The notes beneath the pieces are model-generated. The model was not told the DNA's origin, searched no databases, and saw nothing but the letters and a program-made list of their open reading frames with translations. The position numbers and the translations under genes are program-made. A stretch of DNA of 64,000 bases from Clostridia bacterium (GTDB taxonomy: Bacteria > Bacillota > Clostridia > TANB77 > CAG-508), in assembly GCA_017517685.1 (NCBI GenBank), contig JAFWYK010000012.1, positions 56,367 through 120,366 on the forward strand. Direction: 5' to 3'. Shown here in pieces: positions 48,105 to 57,406 of the stretch. How positions within the stretch are numbered: the first letter of the stretch is position 1; every line of letters starts with the position of its first letter.

Positions 48105-48904
48105 TCTTCATTAAATAAATCGTTTGGAATTTCTGAGACTATACCTTCTGGTTGTCTTTTTCTTTTTTCTACTAATATATCACCAAAAATTTCTTTTTGC
48201 TCTACTGTAATTTTATTTCTTCTGCTTAGTTCAAGCACTCCAGTAAAAGCAGTAACAACTTCTGCTTTTGGCTTTTCACTAATTGAAAATAATTTATTAA
48301 ATACAAATTTTTGTTTTCTAATTAATTCTCTAAATATATCTTTTACTTTTTCTGCAACAGAATATGTATCATATACAGCAATTTTTTCAATATTAATTGC
48401 TTGTTCATTCTTCTTATTCTCATTTTTAGCAAGTAATTCTTTATATTTTTTAACTATATCTTCTTGAGTATATTCAACCTCAAAATGTTGTTTTGGAAGT
48501 TCAATTTTATCTGGTAATTTATATAATCTTTTTGAATATACTGTTATTCTTTCTTTAAATACTTTACTAATCTCTTTATATTTTTTATACTCAATAATTC
48601 TTCTCAATAACTCTTCTTCAGTAAGTTCAGCCTCGTCTTCAACTGCTTTTGGAAGCAACCCTTTAGATTTTATAAGTAATAATGTAGAAGCCATTACTAA
48701 AAATTCACTCGCAATTTCTAAATTAAGACTTTCTTGTTCTTTTAAATATTTTAAATATTGATCTGTTATATCAGAAATACTAACTTTATAAATGTCCATT
48801 TTATTCTTATCTATTAAATAGCATAATAAATCCAAAGGACCTTCAAAATTGTCTAGTCTAAGTTCATATTTTTTTGATTCTAATTGTATGATCTTATTAT
48901 TCAT
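48101..48904 (-). CDS. scpA: Segregation and condensation protein A (ScpA)
   Basis: ScpA is the kleisin subunit that joins SMC and ScpB into the bacterial condensin. The 267 residues begin with YELRLDNFEGPLDLLCYLIDKNKMDIYKVSISDITDQYLKYL, the diagnostic N-terminal domain, followed by FLVMASTLLLIKSKGLLP and a C-terminal winged helix with VVTAFTGVLELSRRNKI. scpB is often next to scpA but is not seen in this window. A GGGAG site precedes the ATG; recX is 11 bases upstream. Confidence 0.95.
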   Translation of the reverse strand: MNNKIIQLESKKYELRLDNFEGPLDLLCYLIDKNKMDIYKVSISDITDQYLKYLKEQESLNLEIASEFLVMASTLLLIKSKGLLPKAVEDEAELTEEELLRRIIEYKKYKEISKVFKERITVYSKRLYKLPDKIELPKQHFEVEYTQEDIVKKYKELLAKNENKKNEQAINIEKIAVYDTYSVAEKVKDIFRELIRKQKFVFNKLFSISEKPKAEVVTAFTGVLELSRRNKITVEQKEIFGDILVEKRKRQPEGIVSEIPNDLFNEE

Positions 48905-48915
48905 GACTCTCCCAC

Positions 48916-49386
48916 TTAATCTTCAAGTTCATCGAATGCAATATTTACACTCTCTGACATAAAACCTTTTTTATATAAGAAATTTTTGATTTCTTGTTCT
49001 TCTTGTCCCGCCTTCTTTTTAATAATATTTTTGGCAGAAGATATTTCATATTCTAACATAGTTTCTTTATTTTTGCAAATATAATCATCTACTAAACTTT
49101 TACTTACTCCCTTTTGACAAACCTTATACGCAATCTCTTTTATAGATAGATTTCTTAACGCAATATACTCTTTAATTGCTCTTTCAACATATACAGAATC
49201 ATCAATGTATTTTAACTCTTTAAAATATTCAATTGCATCTTCAACCATATTTTCGTCTTCTTCTTCAAACTTTTGTCTTATTTCAGCTTCAGTTCTTTTC
49301 TTATAAACAATATATTTAAGCATCTTATTTCTTAATTTTTCTATTTTTTCAGCTTCTTCAAATTTTTCTTTACTCATAAATTCCAT
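48916..49386 (-). CDS. recX: Regulatory protein RecX
   Basis: RecX binds RecA filaments and limits recombinase activity. The 156-residue helical protein shows the RecX repeat pattern: LRNKMLKYIVYKKRTEAEIRQKF, then YFKELKYIDDSVYVERAIKEYI and LYKKGFMSESVNIAFDEL. It lies downstream of recA as expected, separated by about 130 bases with a weak hairpin. A possible second ATG four codons in is also usable, but the AGAGG site fits the first one. Confidence 0.9.
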   Translation of the reverse strand: MEFMSKEKFEEAEKIEKLRNKMLKYIVYKKRTEAEIRQKFEEEDENMVEDAIEYFKELKYIDDSVYVERAIKEYIALRNLSIKEIAYKVCQKGVSKSLVDDYICKNKETMLEYEISSAKNIIKKKAGQEEQEIKNFLYKKGFMSESVNIAFDELED

Positions 49387-49416
49387 ACAGTAAGTACCTC
49401 TTTTCTATATAAGAAT

Positions 49417-49443
49417 ATTAGGTGACAAACCTTGCCACCTAAT
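49417..49443 (-). terminator. Hairpin between recA and recX
   Basis: TAGGTG (49419-49424) pairs with CACCTA (49436-49441). The T-run is poor (AATATTCTTA on the minus strand), so it may only attenuate transcription into recX. Confidence 0.45.
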
Positions 49444-49513
49444 ATCGTAATTAAGCTATTAAATTTTTATTAGGAAATCATTATAGTAAAACTATAAGAT
49501 TTAGTAGGTTAAT

Positions 49514-50569
49514 TTATTCTTCTGGTTCAATTTCTTGTTCTTCATCTTCTTCTGTTTCGCCTAAAGCACTTTCAAACGCTTTATTGAAATTATCTCTTAC
49601 TTTTTTCTCTACTTCAGCCATAAAACTTGGATTATCAGCTAAATATTTTTTAATATTTTCACGACCTTGTCCAATTCTTTCTCCGTTATAGCTAAACCAT
49701 GAACCGGCTTTTTCAATAATGTCTAAAGTTACTGCTAAGTCTAGAACACTACCTTCTTTAGAAATACCTTTTCCATATACTATATCAAATTCTGCCTCTC
49801 TAAATGGAGGAGCAACTTTATTTTTTACAACTTTAACTCTTGTTCTGTTTCCTACAACCTCACCATCTTGTTTGATTGCTTCAACTCTTCTAATATCCAT
49901 TCTAACTGATGCATAATATTTTAATGCTCTACCACCAGCTGTTGTTTCTGGATTTCCAAACATAACTCCAACTTTTTCTCTTAATTGGTTAATAAAGATA
50001 ATTGTTGCATTTGTTTTATTAATTGTTCCAGCTAATTTTCTTAAGGCTTGTGACATAAGTCTTGCTTGTAAACCAACATGAGCATCTCCCATATCACCAT
50101 CGATTTCTGCTTTTGGAACTAATGCAGCTACTGAGTCAACTACAACTATATCAATAGCTCCACTTCTAATTAATGCTTCAGCGATTTCTAAAGCTTGTTC
50201 ACCAGTATCTGGTTGAGATACTATTAAGTTATCTATATCAACACCTATTTTTTTAGCATATACTGGATCTAAAGCATGTTCTGCATCTATAAATGCTGCT
50301 TCTCCTCCAGCTTTTTGTGCTTCTGCAACTGCATGTAAAGCAAGTGTTGTTTTACCAGAAGATTCTGGTCCATATATTTCTATTATTCTTCCTCTTGGTA
50401 TACCACCAATACCTAATGCTATATCTAAATTTAAAGCTCCTGTTGAAATTGCATCAACTCCTGTCTCTTTGAAATCTCCCAATTTCATTACAGAACCTTT
50501 ACCAAATTGTTTTTCTATTTGACTCATTGCAGCATCTAATGCTTTTCTTTTTTCTGAATTGTCTCCCAT
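49514..50569 (-). CDS. recA: Recombinase RecA
   Basis: RecA drives homologous strand exchange and the SOS response. The 351 residues have Walker [10 protein letters not shown] (67-75), the catalytic [10 protein letters not shown] segment, [14 protein letters not shown], loop 2 around [18 protein letters not shown] and the C-terminal [14 protein letters not shown] block. The end is very acidic, as usual. An SOS-type operator and strong promoter lie upstream. Confidence 0.98.
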   Translation of the reverse strand: MGDNSEKRKALDAAMSQIEKQFGKGSVMKLGDFKETGVDAISTGALNLDIALGIGGIPRGRIIEIYGPESSGKTTLALHAVAEAQKAGGEAAFIDAEHALDPVYAKKIGVDIDNLIVSQPDTGEQALEIAEALIRSGAIDIVVVDSVAALVPKAEIDGDMGDAHVGLQARLMSQALRKLAGTINKTNATIIFINQLREKVGVMFGNPETTAGGRALKYYASVRMDIRRVEAIKQDGEVVGNRTRVKVVKNKVAPPFREAEFDIVYGKGISKEGSVLDLAVTLDIIEKAGSWFSYNGERIGQGRENIKKYLADNPSFMAEVEKKVRDNFNKAFESALGETEEDEEQEIEPEE

Positions 50570-50602
50570 TTCTTTTATCCTCCCAACAAATGTTTGTTTG
50601 TA

Positions 50603-50614
50603 AAACTTATGTTC
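50603..50614. promoter_or_regulatory. Candidate LexA (SOS) operator upstream of recA
   Basis: On the minus strand GAAC-ATAA-GTTT matches the Gram-positive LexA half-sites GAAC-N4-GTTC with one mismatch. It lies immediately downstream of the recA -10 element, where a repressor would block transcription. A second inverted repeat, AACAAA-TG-TTTGTT (50585-50598), lies closer to the gene. Confidence 0.45.
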
Positions 50615-50616
50615 TT

Positions 50617-50644
50617 ATTATATCTTTAATTTTTCTTTTGTCAA
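50617..50644 (-). promoter_or_regulatory. Strong sigma-A promoter of recA
   Basis: On the minus strand TTGACA (50644-50639) and TATAAT (50622-50617), both perfect, are 16 bases apart. The leader is about 40 bases. Confidence 0.8.
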
Positions 50645-50740
50645 TACATTTTTTAAATTTTTTTACATTTTTTATTTTTCACTTATAGCAAGGTTTTTAT
50701 CTTCTCGTTGTCTCTCTAACAACAAACAAATTTTTGCACT

Positions 50741-52333
50741 TTATTGTCTATACCATTTTTCTATATTATGATAAATATTATAACAATTTGCAGTCATATT
50801 ACTTACCAAATTTTGATTTGATACAACAACTTCTGTATTTCTATACAATCCTATATATGGGCAATCTTCTAAATAAATATCATATAGTCTATTGTATTTT
50901 TCATATAAAACCCCGTCATCATTTGTGTTTGATATTATATTCATAATATCAGTTACTTCACTATTGTAATAGTTTGCTATATTGCCTTCTGCAAAAAATG
51001 TTGTAAGACTTGGTGAATAACCTAAACGAATACCAGTTAATGCACACTCATATCTTCTGTTATTAATTGCATCAGCATATGCATCTGCTGAAACAGATTT
51101 TACTGTTACAGGTATACCAAATGTTGCAAGTTGTGTTTTTATATTTTCTGCTGCAGCAACACGTTTATCATTATTAGCATTTACTGTTAAAGTAAATTCC
51201 AATCTTCTTGTTGCGCCATTTTCTCTTTTTTGCCATATTCCATTTAAATATGACCAACCATTATTCATTAATAATTGTGTTGCTTCTTCTGTATTAGTAG
51301 CAATATTCATATCTTTAGTATAAAGCCAATTTCCCATATCTAAACTAAAATTAGATGGTGTATAACCTTTTCCTAAAGCAGTAGCAACTATATTGTTTTT
51401 ATCGATAACTAAACTAACAGCTTTTCTAACTATAGGATCTGATAAAAGTTCGTGAGTTGTATTAAAAGACAAGAAATCAAAATCTCTCGCTTTATATTCA
51501 ATTTTATCATATCCAAGAAGTCCAATATAATCTTCTACATTTGATATTCTTACTGATAATATATCTAACTCACCATTTTTAAAAGCTGTATACGCTTCTC
51601 CAATAGTATTATACAAATTAATAGTAATCTCTGTTGCCATTGGTTTTTTATTAGCATTCCAATAATAGTCATTTCTTACAAGTTTAATAACATTAGAACT
51701 TATTTCAGAAATTTTAAACATACCTGTACCAATTGGTCTTTTTTCACTTGTAGCAAACTCTTCATCTTGATAGTAAGTTTGGCACATTATAGGAAATGTT
51801 AAATTATATTCAAAAAATGTAACTGGTTCTGTTAAAACTATTTTTAAATTATTAGAATCAATAACTTCAACATGATCAATATATCTTACATTCTCAGAAT
51901 ATATTGTTTCAAATCCTCCCCATTTAATTTGTTCTATTGTAAATTTAACGTCTTCAGCTGTAAAATTACTTCTATCTTCCCACAATACTCCATTTCTTAA
52001 TTTTACAACGTAAGTTAAATCATCAGTCTTAGCTATTTCCTCTGCTAAACAATATTCTAATTTATAGTTACCATTTAATGTAACTAGTGAATCATAAATC
52101 ATTTTAGTAGCTTCTTGAACGTTTCTATTTTTACTAAGCAAAGGATTAATTGTATCAAGTCCCGCAATTGAAAATCTTAAGTCCGTTTGAATATTACTTA
52201 ATGTTGAAGTTTGATCTAACGAATAATCTTCAACATTACTTCTATTTTGGACAATAATATACATTATATATCCAACTAGACATACAACAACTGCTGCAAA
52301 TATATATTTAAAAACATTATTATTACTATTCAT
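50741..52333 (-). CDS. Membrane-anchored peptide-binding protein (SBP family 5), orphan
   Basis: The 530-residue protein is of the oligopeptide/nickel-binding family 5 type: INPLLSKNRNVQEATKMIYDSLV near the start, LRNGVLWEDRSNFTAEDVKFT, IGTGMFKI and ALGKGYTPSNF. It has an N-terminal membrane helix (about 9-27) without a lipobox Cys, so it should be held by a helix and not by a lipid. No permease or ATPase for peptide uptake lies nearby. It sits between spoVS and recA, where Bacillus has the rny-ymdB-spoVS arrangement. Its own promoter is listed. Confidence 0.87.
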   Translation of the reverse strand: MNSNNNVFKYIFAAVVVCLVGYIMYIIVQNRSNVEDYSLDQTSTLSNIQTDLRFSIAGLDTINPLLSKNRNVQEATKMIYDSLVTLNGNYKLEYCLAEEIAKTDDLTYVVKLRNGVLWEDRSNFTAEDVKFTIEQIKWGGFETIYSENVRYIDHVEVIDSNNLKIVLTEPVTFFEYNLTFPIMCQTYYQDEEFATSEKRPIGTGMFKISEISSNVIKLVRNDYYWNANKKPMATEITINLYNTIGEAYTAFKNGELDILSVRISNVEDYIGLLGYDKIEYKARDFDFLSFNTTHELLSDPIVRKAVSLVIDKNNIVATALGKGYTPSNFSLDMGNWLYTKDMNIATNTEEATQLLMNNGWSYLNGIWQKRENGATRRLEFTLTVNANNDKRVAAAENIKTQLATFGIPVTVKSVSADAYADAINNRRYECALTGIRLGYSPSLTTFFAEGNIANYYNSEVTDIMNIISNTNDDGVLYEKYNRLYDIYLEDCPYIGLYRNTEVVVSNQNLVSNMTANCYNIYHNIEKWYRQ

Positions 52334-52357
52334 ATTTACTACCTTTCTACAAGCACA

Positions 52358-52386
52358 ATAATATATTATTTTTTCAACATTTTCAA
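52358..52386 (-). promoter_or_regulatory. Promoter of the orphan binding-protein gene
   Basis: On the minus strand TTGAAA (52386-52381) and TATTAT (52363-52358) are 17 bases apart, about 25 bases upstream of the ATG. Confidence 0.6.
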
Positions 52387-52401
52387 TACAAAATTAAATA
52401 A

Positions 52402-52438
52402 AAAAGAGAATATTCTATATAATAAAATATTCTCTTAA
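52402..52438 (-). terminator. Terminator of spoVS
   Basis: AAGAGAATATT (52404-52414) pairs perfectly with AATATTCTCTT (52426-52436). A T-run follows on the minus strand. Confidence 0.88.
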
Positions 52439-52452
52439 ATCTATATAAATTT

Positions 52453-52716
52453 TTATTTTCTTGACTCTATAATCAACTTAATTCCTGTTCTATCTTCTCC
52501 CTCAACTTGAACTTCTGCAAATGCTGGTATGCAAATTAAATCTACACCTGCTGGTGCAACAAATCCTCTTGCAATTGCTACCGCTTTTATTGCCTGATTT
52601 AAAGCTCCTGCTCCAATCGCTTGCATTTCTGCTCTTGTACTTTCTTTAACCAATCCAGCTATTGCTCCTGCTACTGAATTTGGGTTTGATTTTGATGAAA
52701 TTTTTAAAACTTCCAT
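52453..52716 (-). CDS. spoVS: Stage V sporulation protein S (SpoVS)
   Basis: SpoVS is a small, highly conserved Alba-like protein required for spore coat assembly and core dehydration in Bacillus. The 87 residues (MEVLKISSKSNPNSVAGAIA, then GAGALNQAIKAVAIARGFVAPAG) are typical and of normal length. An AGGAGG site precedes the ATG. It follows ymdB, as in Bacillus, with a 200-base gap. In that gap AGAAATT and GAAT are 14 bases apart around 52830-52855 on the minus strand and might be a sigma-H promoter, but I am not confident. Confidence 0.97.
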   Translation of the reverse strand: MEVLKISSKSNPNSVAGAIAGLVKESTRAEMQAIGAGALNQAIKAVAIARGFVAPAGVDLICIPAFAEVQVEGEDRTGIKLIIESRK

Positions 52717-52918
52717 TTGTTTTCCTCCTATTATTTTAATTTTATCTTGCGTTTCGATGTGATAATTTTACAATAATATTTTTTCCAAGTCTATAGTTTT
52801 TAGCTATTTCAAGCCACTTTCGTACGTCACAATTCTACATGATTTCCAAAATTTCTAAAACTTTTTGTCGAGGTTTGTAAAAGAAAGTTTATTAATGTTT
52901 TAAAATTTAAAATAAGAC

Positions 52919-52946
52919 AAAAAAACGCCTCTAAAAGGCGTTTTAC
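52919..52946 (-). terminator. Terminator of ymdB
   Basis: AAAACGCCT (52922-52930) pairs with AGGCGTTTT (52936-52944) around CTAAA. A T-run follows on the minus strand. Confidence 0.9.
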
Positions 52947-52947
52947 T

Positions 52948-53718
52948 TTATGCATTTATTCTTGTAATATTTTTTACTTTATTTGTTACATCATCTATTT
53001 CAAACATACATGAATTAAATTTAGCTTTTCCGTCCGCTATTTTATATTTTTCAGGAAGTGATGTCTCAAATCTTTTAATTGATGCTTCTACATCCATACC
53101 AATAACCGATTTTTTTGGACCTGTCATACCAATGTCTGTAATATATCCAGTTCCTTTTTCTAAGATTGTTTCATCTGCTGTTTGAACATGAGTATGTGTT
53201 CCATATATAACTGTTGCTTCACCGTCTAAATAATATGATAATGCAATCTTTTCAGCTGTAGCTTCAGCATGAAAATCAATCACAATTATATCAACTGCAT
53301 GTTTTATTTCTTCAATAATTTCTTTTGCAACAGTAAAAGGATTTTCTGATAATATTGGCATTGTTGTTCTGCCAATTAAATTAATAACTGCAATATGTTT
53401 TCCTTTACATTCATATATATCAAATCCTTTTCCTGGATTATTCGCTGAATAATTTGCAGGTCTAACAATATTTTTATGATCAATAAAGTTAAATATTTCT
53501 TTTTTTCCCCATGTATGGTTTCCCATTGTAACGCAATTAACATTTAATGCCAAAATTTCTTTATACATTTTTTCTGTTAATCCCATACCATCAGCTGCAT
53601 TTTCACCATTTACTATTACAAAATCTATTTTATTTTCACTAACTATTTTAGGTAATACATCTTTTAATTTTTGAAGACCAACTCTTCCAACTATATCTCC
53701 AACTGCTAATATTCTCAT
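52948..53718 (-). CDS. ymdB: YmdB-family metallophosphoesterase (2',3'-cyclic nucleotide phosphodiesterase)
   Basis: YmdB of Bacillus is a dinuclear metal phosphodiesterase that affects biofilm formation. The protein has MRILAVGDIVGRVGL, VIVNGENAADGMGL, TMGNHTWGKKE, IDFHAEATAEK and YGTHTHVQTADE, which supply the Asp, Asn and His metal ligands. I start it at the second ATG (53718, 256 residues), as the first lies only 2 bases from the AAGGAGG site. It has its own promoter. The neighbour order ymdB-spoVS-recA is like Bacillus, but rny (RNase Y), which normally precedes ymdB, is not present. Confidence 0.95.
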   Translation of the reverse strand: MRILAVGDIVGRVGLQKLKDVLPKIVSENKIDFVIVNGENAADGMGLTEKMYKEILALNVNCVTMGNHTWGKKEIFNFIDHKNIVRPANYSANNPGKGFDIYECKGKHIAVINLIGRTTMPILSENPFTVAKEIIEEIKHAVDIIVIDFHAEATAEKIALSYYLDGEATVIYGTHTHVQTADETILEKGTGYITDIGMTGPKKSVIGMDVEASIKRFETSLPEKYKIADGKAKFNSCMFEIDDVTNKVKNITRINA

Positions 53719-53746
53719 CATAGCCTCCTTAACTTTTATCTATAAT

Positions 53747-53775
53747 ATTTTAACATATATAGCTTTTTTAATCAA
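53747..53775 (-). promoter_or_regulatory. Promoter of ymdB
   Basis: On the minus strand TTGATT (53775-53770) and TAAAAT (53752-53747) are 17 bases apart, with TG just before the -10 (extended -10). Confidence 0.65.
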
Positions 53776-53787
53776 GTATAACAAATT

Positions 53788-53818
53788 TAAAGAGGCCGCC
53801 AAAACTGGCAGCCCCTCC
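53788..53818 (-). terminator. GC-rich terminator of the GH13 gene
   Basis: On the minus strand GAGG-GG-CTGCCA pairs with TGGCGG-CCTC around GTTT (GG bulged), followed by TTTAAATTTG. It is much more GC-rich than the other terminators in the window and matches the unusual composition of the gene that it ends. Confidence 0.7.
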
Positions 53819-53829
53819 GCACTTAAAAC

Positions 53830-55665
53830 TTATTTGATCATCACCGCTCCATACGGAGAAATTGCTCCAAGCTTCTCGTCAGGATTAAGTGAAAAAACTA
53901 CCTTCTTGCCAGAAATTTGTTCTGCAGTAAGATACATCGTATCAGCAGTTCTATTTACGACAATAAGATACTCATTCCACTTATATACAAGCTTTTGCTC
54001 ATTTGCTTTAATGAGCGTGAAGTTTCTCGAATCAGAAAACAATTCTCTGTACTCAGTTCTGTATCTTCCCATCATACAGTAAAAATTGTAAAGTTCTTCA
54101 TCGATATTGTCCCATGGAAACGGTTTACGGTTGAATGGATCTTTGTATCCCCACACCCCGGCTTCATCACCTGCGAAAATCGAAGGCAAACCAGGAAGTG
54201 TGTATTGGATAAACACGGCTAACTTGTGAAGACTACGTGCCAACTCTTTCTTATCTTCAGGAACTTCATCATGAAGTGCTTCCCAAGTTCTGAATTTATT
54301 GGTATCAAATCTTCCATTTTCATCATTCCAATGACTATCCTTATCAATATCCCAGTTATTCTCGTATTGTTCACTACCCTTCATGAATTCACCAACAAGG
54401 TTCGTTTCTTTACGAGGAATATCATGAGACGAAAGAAAAATCGGAGATGCATCAAGAGCTTGTGGCGGATAAAGGAACTTCACATCGTGCATAACACGTT
54501 TGAAGTATTTACTATTCGCCCAACGAACATATCTGTAAATTGCGTTTGCAAACTGATAGTTCATTACTGCATCAAGTTCATCACCATGGAAGAATTCTCT
54601 AAACTCACCGATTATTGCATTTTTCCACACTTCGCCCAAAATATATTTTGGGAAGTTTTCCCTAATATACTTAAGAACGAAATCTGGTAAACTATCGGCT
54701 ACATCAAGACGAATACCATCCATATAGTCTTTGTACTTGGTAAGCCATTCTGCTAAATGGATGAAATACTTTTCGTGGTATTTGTTAAATTCCACTAAGT
54801 GTTCATATCCCCACCAACATTTTGGCTTCGTATACTTATGATGCCAATCATACATATCAGGTTCTTCTTTGAGAAGTCTGTTATCCTTTCCTGAATGATT
54901 AAACACCACATCTACAACGATCGCGATTCCAAGGTTATTGGCTTTCTTGTGAAGTTCGTCAAGATCTTCCCAAGTACCAACCATTTCATCAATTTCGGTG
55001 TAGTCATCCGTATCATATCTGTTTGACGACGGACTTTTGAAAATTGGAGTCAAGTAGATCACCGTAACACCCAAAGATTTAATGTATGGAAGCTTGCTAA
55101 TGATTCCACGCAAGTTACCACCATAAAACTGGTTATTACGATAGGTTCCGTCCGAATCATGTTTCCATTTAGGCGGTGTATACCAGCTGACTACTTTTTC
55201 TTTAAGATGTTCCGGTAAGTTTTCAGAGCAGAATGTATCAACAAAGATTTGATACATAATTCCACCCTTAATCCAATCCGGTGTTTCAAAGAACGAGTAG
55301 TAAACGAATGTCTTCCAGAATTCATGCTTAGGATCTTTAGAAAAAACCGCTTCTTCAGTATTTGGATCGTATCTGATTTCGCGGACAATTCCATTGATTC
55401 TGAGCTGTATAAAGAAAGTTCTGTATCCAGGCGTCATGAAAGTCGTTTGGCCTGTAAAATAACTAAAACCATCTTTAGACCTGTGAGGGTCATATTCTAA
55501 GAAGACTTTACGTTCATTGCCAGGTGATTCGCCATTGCGGTTAAACAAGGCTTTTACGTCATTGACGTAACCTAATTGGTCTGCAATCCGTATTGTGATC
55601 CTCATCGGCTCACTAGTCGAAACAGGTGAGTTGTACTCAACAAGAATCAATTTGCTTTCTTGCAT
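53830..55665 (-). CDS. GH13 alpha-glycosidase (neopullulanase/maltogenic amylase-like), atypical composition
   Basis: The 611 residues have an N-terminal beta-sandwich region (about 1-120) and a GH13 barrel. Conserved regions are DVVFNHSG (near 252-259), GIRLDVADS with the nucleophile Asp321, ILGEVWK with acid/base Glu345, and LSSHDIPR with Asp414. It should hydrolyse or rearrange alpha-1,4-glucans or maltodextrins in the cytoplasm, since no signal peptide is present. It may belong with the glucan cluster near 20-25 kb functionally. Base composition is far higher in GC than its surroundings (30 of 60 bases at 54121-54180), suggesting transfer or a different evolutionary history. A TTGACA/TAAATT promoter (55730-55758) precedes it. 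Confidence 0.92.
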   Translation of the reverse strand: MQESKLILVEYNSPVSTSEPMRITIRIADQLGYVNDVKALFNRNGESPGNERKVFLEYDPHRSKDGFSYFTGQTTFMTPGYRTFFIQLRINGIVREIRYDPNTEEAVFSKDPKHEFWKTFVYYSFFETPDWIKGGIMYQIFVDTFCSENLPEHLKEKVVSWYTPPKWKHDSDGTYRNNQFYGGNLRGIISKLPYIKSLGVTVIYLTPIFKSPSSNRYDTDDYTEIDEMVGTWEDLDELHKKANNLGIAIVVDVVFNHSGKDNRLLKEEPDMYDWHHKYTKPKCWWGYEHLVEFNKYHEKYFIHLAEWLTKYKDYMDGIRLDVADSLPDFVLKYIRENFPKYILGEVWKNAIIGEFREFFHGDELDAVMNYQFANAIYRYVRWANSKYFKRVMHDVKFLYPPQALDASPIFLSSHDIPRKETNLVGEFMKGSEQYENNWDIDKDSHWNDENGRFDTNKFRTWEALHDEVPEDKKELARSLHKLAVFIQYTLPGLPSIFAGDEAGVWGYKDPFNRKPFPWDNIDEELYNFYCMMGRYRTEYRELFSDSRNFTLIKANEQKLVYKWNEYLIVVNRTADTMYLTAEQISGKKVVFSLNPDEKLGAISPYGAVMIK

Positions 55666-55729
55666 TCTAATACCTCCTTACTTAAGAAATTGTATTTTCA
55701 CCTAACAAAACATATACCGTTTCATGACT

Positions 55730-55758
55730 AATTTACTATGCTTTTATGCTTTTGTCAA
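55730..55758 (-). promoter_or_regulatory. Promoter of the GH13 gene with a nearby inverted repeat
   Basis: On the minus strand TTGACA (55758-55753) and TAAATT (55735-55730) are 17 bases apart. Just downstream lies a short inverted repeat, AAAC-N7-GTTT (about 55708-55722), placed where a sugar-responsive repressor could bind. The repeat arms are only 4 bases, so this part is tentative. Confidence 0.55.
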
Positions 55759-55782
55759 ACAGTTTTTTATATTTTTAAAAGC

Positions 55783-55818
55783 AAAAAACCTTGTAGCCTA
55801 TTAGCCACAAGGTTTTAT
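55783..55818 (-). terminator. Terminator of the IMP dehydrogenase gene
   Basis: AAAACCTTGT (55785-55794) pairs perfectly with ACAAGGTTTT (55807-55816), with an inner GGCTA/TAGCC-like pairing. A T-run follows on the minus strand. Confidence 0.9.
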
Positions 55819-55825
55819 CTATGTA

Positions 55826-57334
55826 TTAAATTCCTGGCTCAAATTCTTTTAGCACAACATCATGTGCTCCACCTTCTTTTATACTTACATTTGATACCAT
55901 TACCAATCTTGCTTTTTCATGTAATTCTTTAATTGTTATAGAACCACAATTGCACATTGTTGATTTTACTTTTGCAATTGTAATTGCTACATTATCTTTT
56001 AATGGACCTGCATAAGGAATATATGAATCAACACCCTCTTCAAATGTTAATTTATTCTTAGCTTCTCCACCCATATCATATCTTTGCCAGTTTCTAGCTC
56101 TATTTGAACCTTCGCCCCAATACTCTTTCATGAATGTACCATTTCTTTTTACAATTCTTGTTGGACTTTCATCAAATCTTGCAAAATATCTACCCATCAT
56201 AACAAAGTCCGCACCCATTGCAAGAGCAAGTGTTATATGATGATCGTGTACTATTCCACCATCTGAACAAATTGGAATATAGACACCTGTTCTTTCATAA
56301 TATTCGTTTCTAGCCTCAACTACATCTAAAAGAGCACTAGCTTGTCCACGTCCGATTCCTTTTGTTTCACGAGTGATACAAATTGAACCACCACCAACAC
56401 CAACTTTAATAAAATCAGCACCAGCATCAGCTAAATAGTAAAATCCAGCTTTATCAACAACATTTCCAGCACCAATTTTTACTGAATCGCCATAGTTTGC
56501 TCTTACCCAATCAATAGTATTTTTTTGCCACACAGAGTATCCATCTGATGAATCCATACAAACCATATCAACACCAGCTTCAACAAGCGCTGGTATTCTT
56601 TGTTCATAATCTCTTGTATTAATTCCTGCTCCAACTATAAATCTCTTATTATCATCTAATAAAGAATTTGGATTTTCTTTATCTGACTCATAATCTTTTC
56701 TAAATACTAATGAATCTAAATTATCATTTTCATCTAATATTGGTAGACAACTAATTTTATTTTGCCATATTAAATCATTTGCTTCATGAAGAGATATACC
56801 TTTTCTTGCATATACAAGTTTATCTTTTGGCATCATATAATTTGATACAGGTTCTTCAAGATTTACTCTTGAAACTCTATAATCTTTATCTGTTACTAAT
56901 CCTAAAAATTTTCCATTTGCTGTCCCATCTTCTGTTATCATAACAGTTGAATGACCTGTTCTTTCTATTAAGTCTAATAATTCTCTAAGTGTTGTTTCAC
57001 TTTTTACATTAGAATCACTTGTTATAAATCCTGCTTTGTATTTTTTTACATTTCTAACCATTTGAGCTTGTGACTCGATTGTTTGTGCTCCATATATAAA
57101 TGAGCATCCACCTTCTCTAGCAAGTGCTATAGCCATTTTTTCTCCAGAAACTGATTGCATAATCGCAGAAACTAAAGGTAAATTAGCGCTATACTTTGGT
57201 TCTTCTCCTTTATTAAATTTTACAAGCGGTGTTTTTAAACTAACGTTAGCTGGTATACATCTTTCGTCAGTTAGATTTGGTAATAATAGAAATTCGTTAA
57301 AAGTTCTTGATACGTCTTTTAAAATTTCAGCCAT
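55826..57334 (-). CDS. guaB: Inosine-5'-monophosphate dehydrogenase
   Basis: IMP dehydrogenase oxidises IMP to XMP, the committed step of GMP synthesis. The 502 residues contain the barrel with [22 protein letters not shown], two CBS domains in the insertion ([21 protein letters not shown], then [15 protein letters not shown]), the catalytic loop [18 protein letters not shown] with its Cys, [31 protein letters not shown], and an [13 protein letters not shown] flap. The sequence differs from the short Bacillus GuaB and fits the longer Clostridia/protist-like group. An AAGGAGG site and promoter precede it. Confidence 0.93.
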   Translation of the reverse strand: MAEILKDVSRTFNEFLLLPNLTDERCIPANVSLKTPLVKFNKGEEPKYSANLPLVSAIMQSVSGEKMAIALAREGGCSFIYGAQTIESQAQMVRNVKKYKAGFITSDSNVKSETTLRELLDLIERTGHSTVMITEDGTANGKFLGLVTDKDYRVSRVNLEEPVSNYMMPKDKLVYARKGISLHEANDLIWQNKISCLPILDENDNLDSLVFRKDYESDKENPNSLLDDNKRFIVGAGINTRDYEQRIPALVEAGVDMVCMDSSDGYSVWQKNTIDWVRANYGDSVKIGAGNVVDKAGFYYLADAGADFIKVGVGGGSICITRETKGIGRGQASALLDVVEARNEYYERTGVYIPICSDGGIVHDHHITLALAMGADFVMMGRYFARFDESPTRIVKRNGTFMKEYWGEGSNRARNWQRYDMGGEAKNKLTFEEGVDSYIPYAGPLKDNVAITIAKVKSTMCNCGSITIKELHEKARLVMVSNVSIKEGGAHDVVLKEFEPGI

Positions 57335-57366
57335 GAAAAATATCCTCCTTAAAAAATATTATAAAA

Positions 57367-57395
57367 ATTATATCTTATCTAAATTATAAAATCAA
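57367..57395 (-). promoter_or_regulatory. Promoter of the IMP dehydrogenase gene
   Basis: On the minus strand TTGATT (57395-57390) and TATAAT (57372-57367) are 17 bases apart, about 33 bases upstream of the ATG. Confidence 0.65.
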
Positions 57396-57406
57396 ATAAA
57401 TTTACT

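Noticed and set aside
54226..54690. 154-codon open frame on the plus strand opposite the GH13 gene
   Set aside because: It is antisense to a gene with an intact GH13 active site; long antisense frames are expected with its composition.
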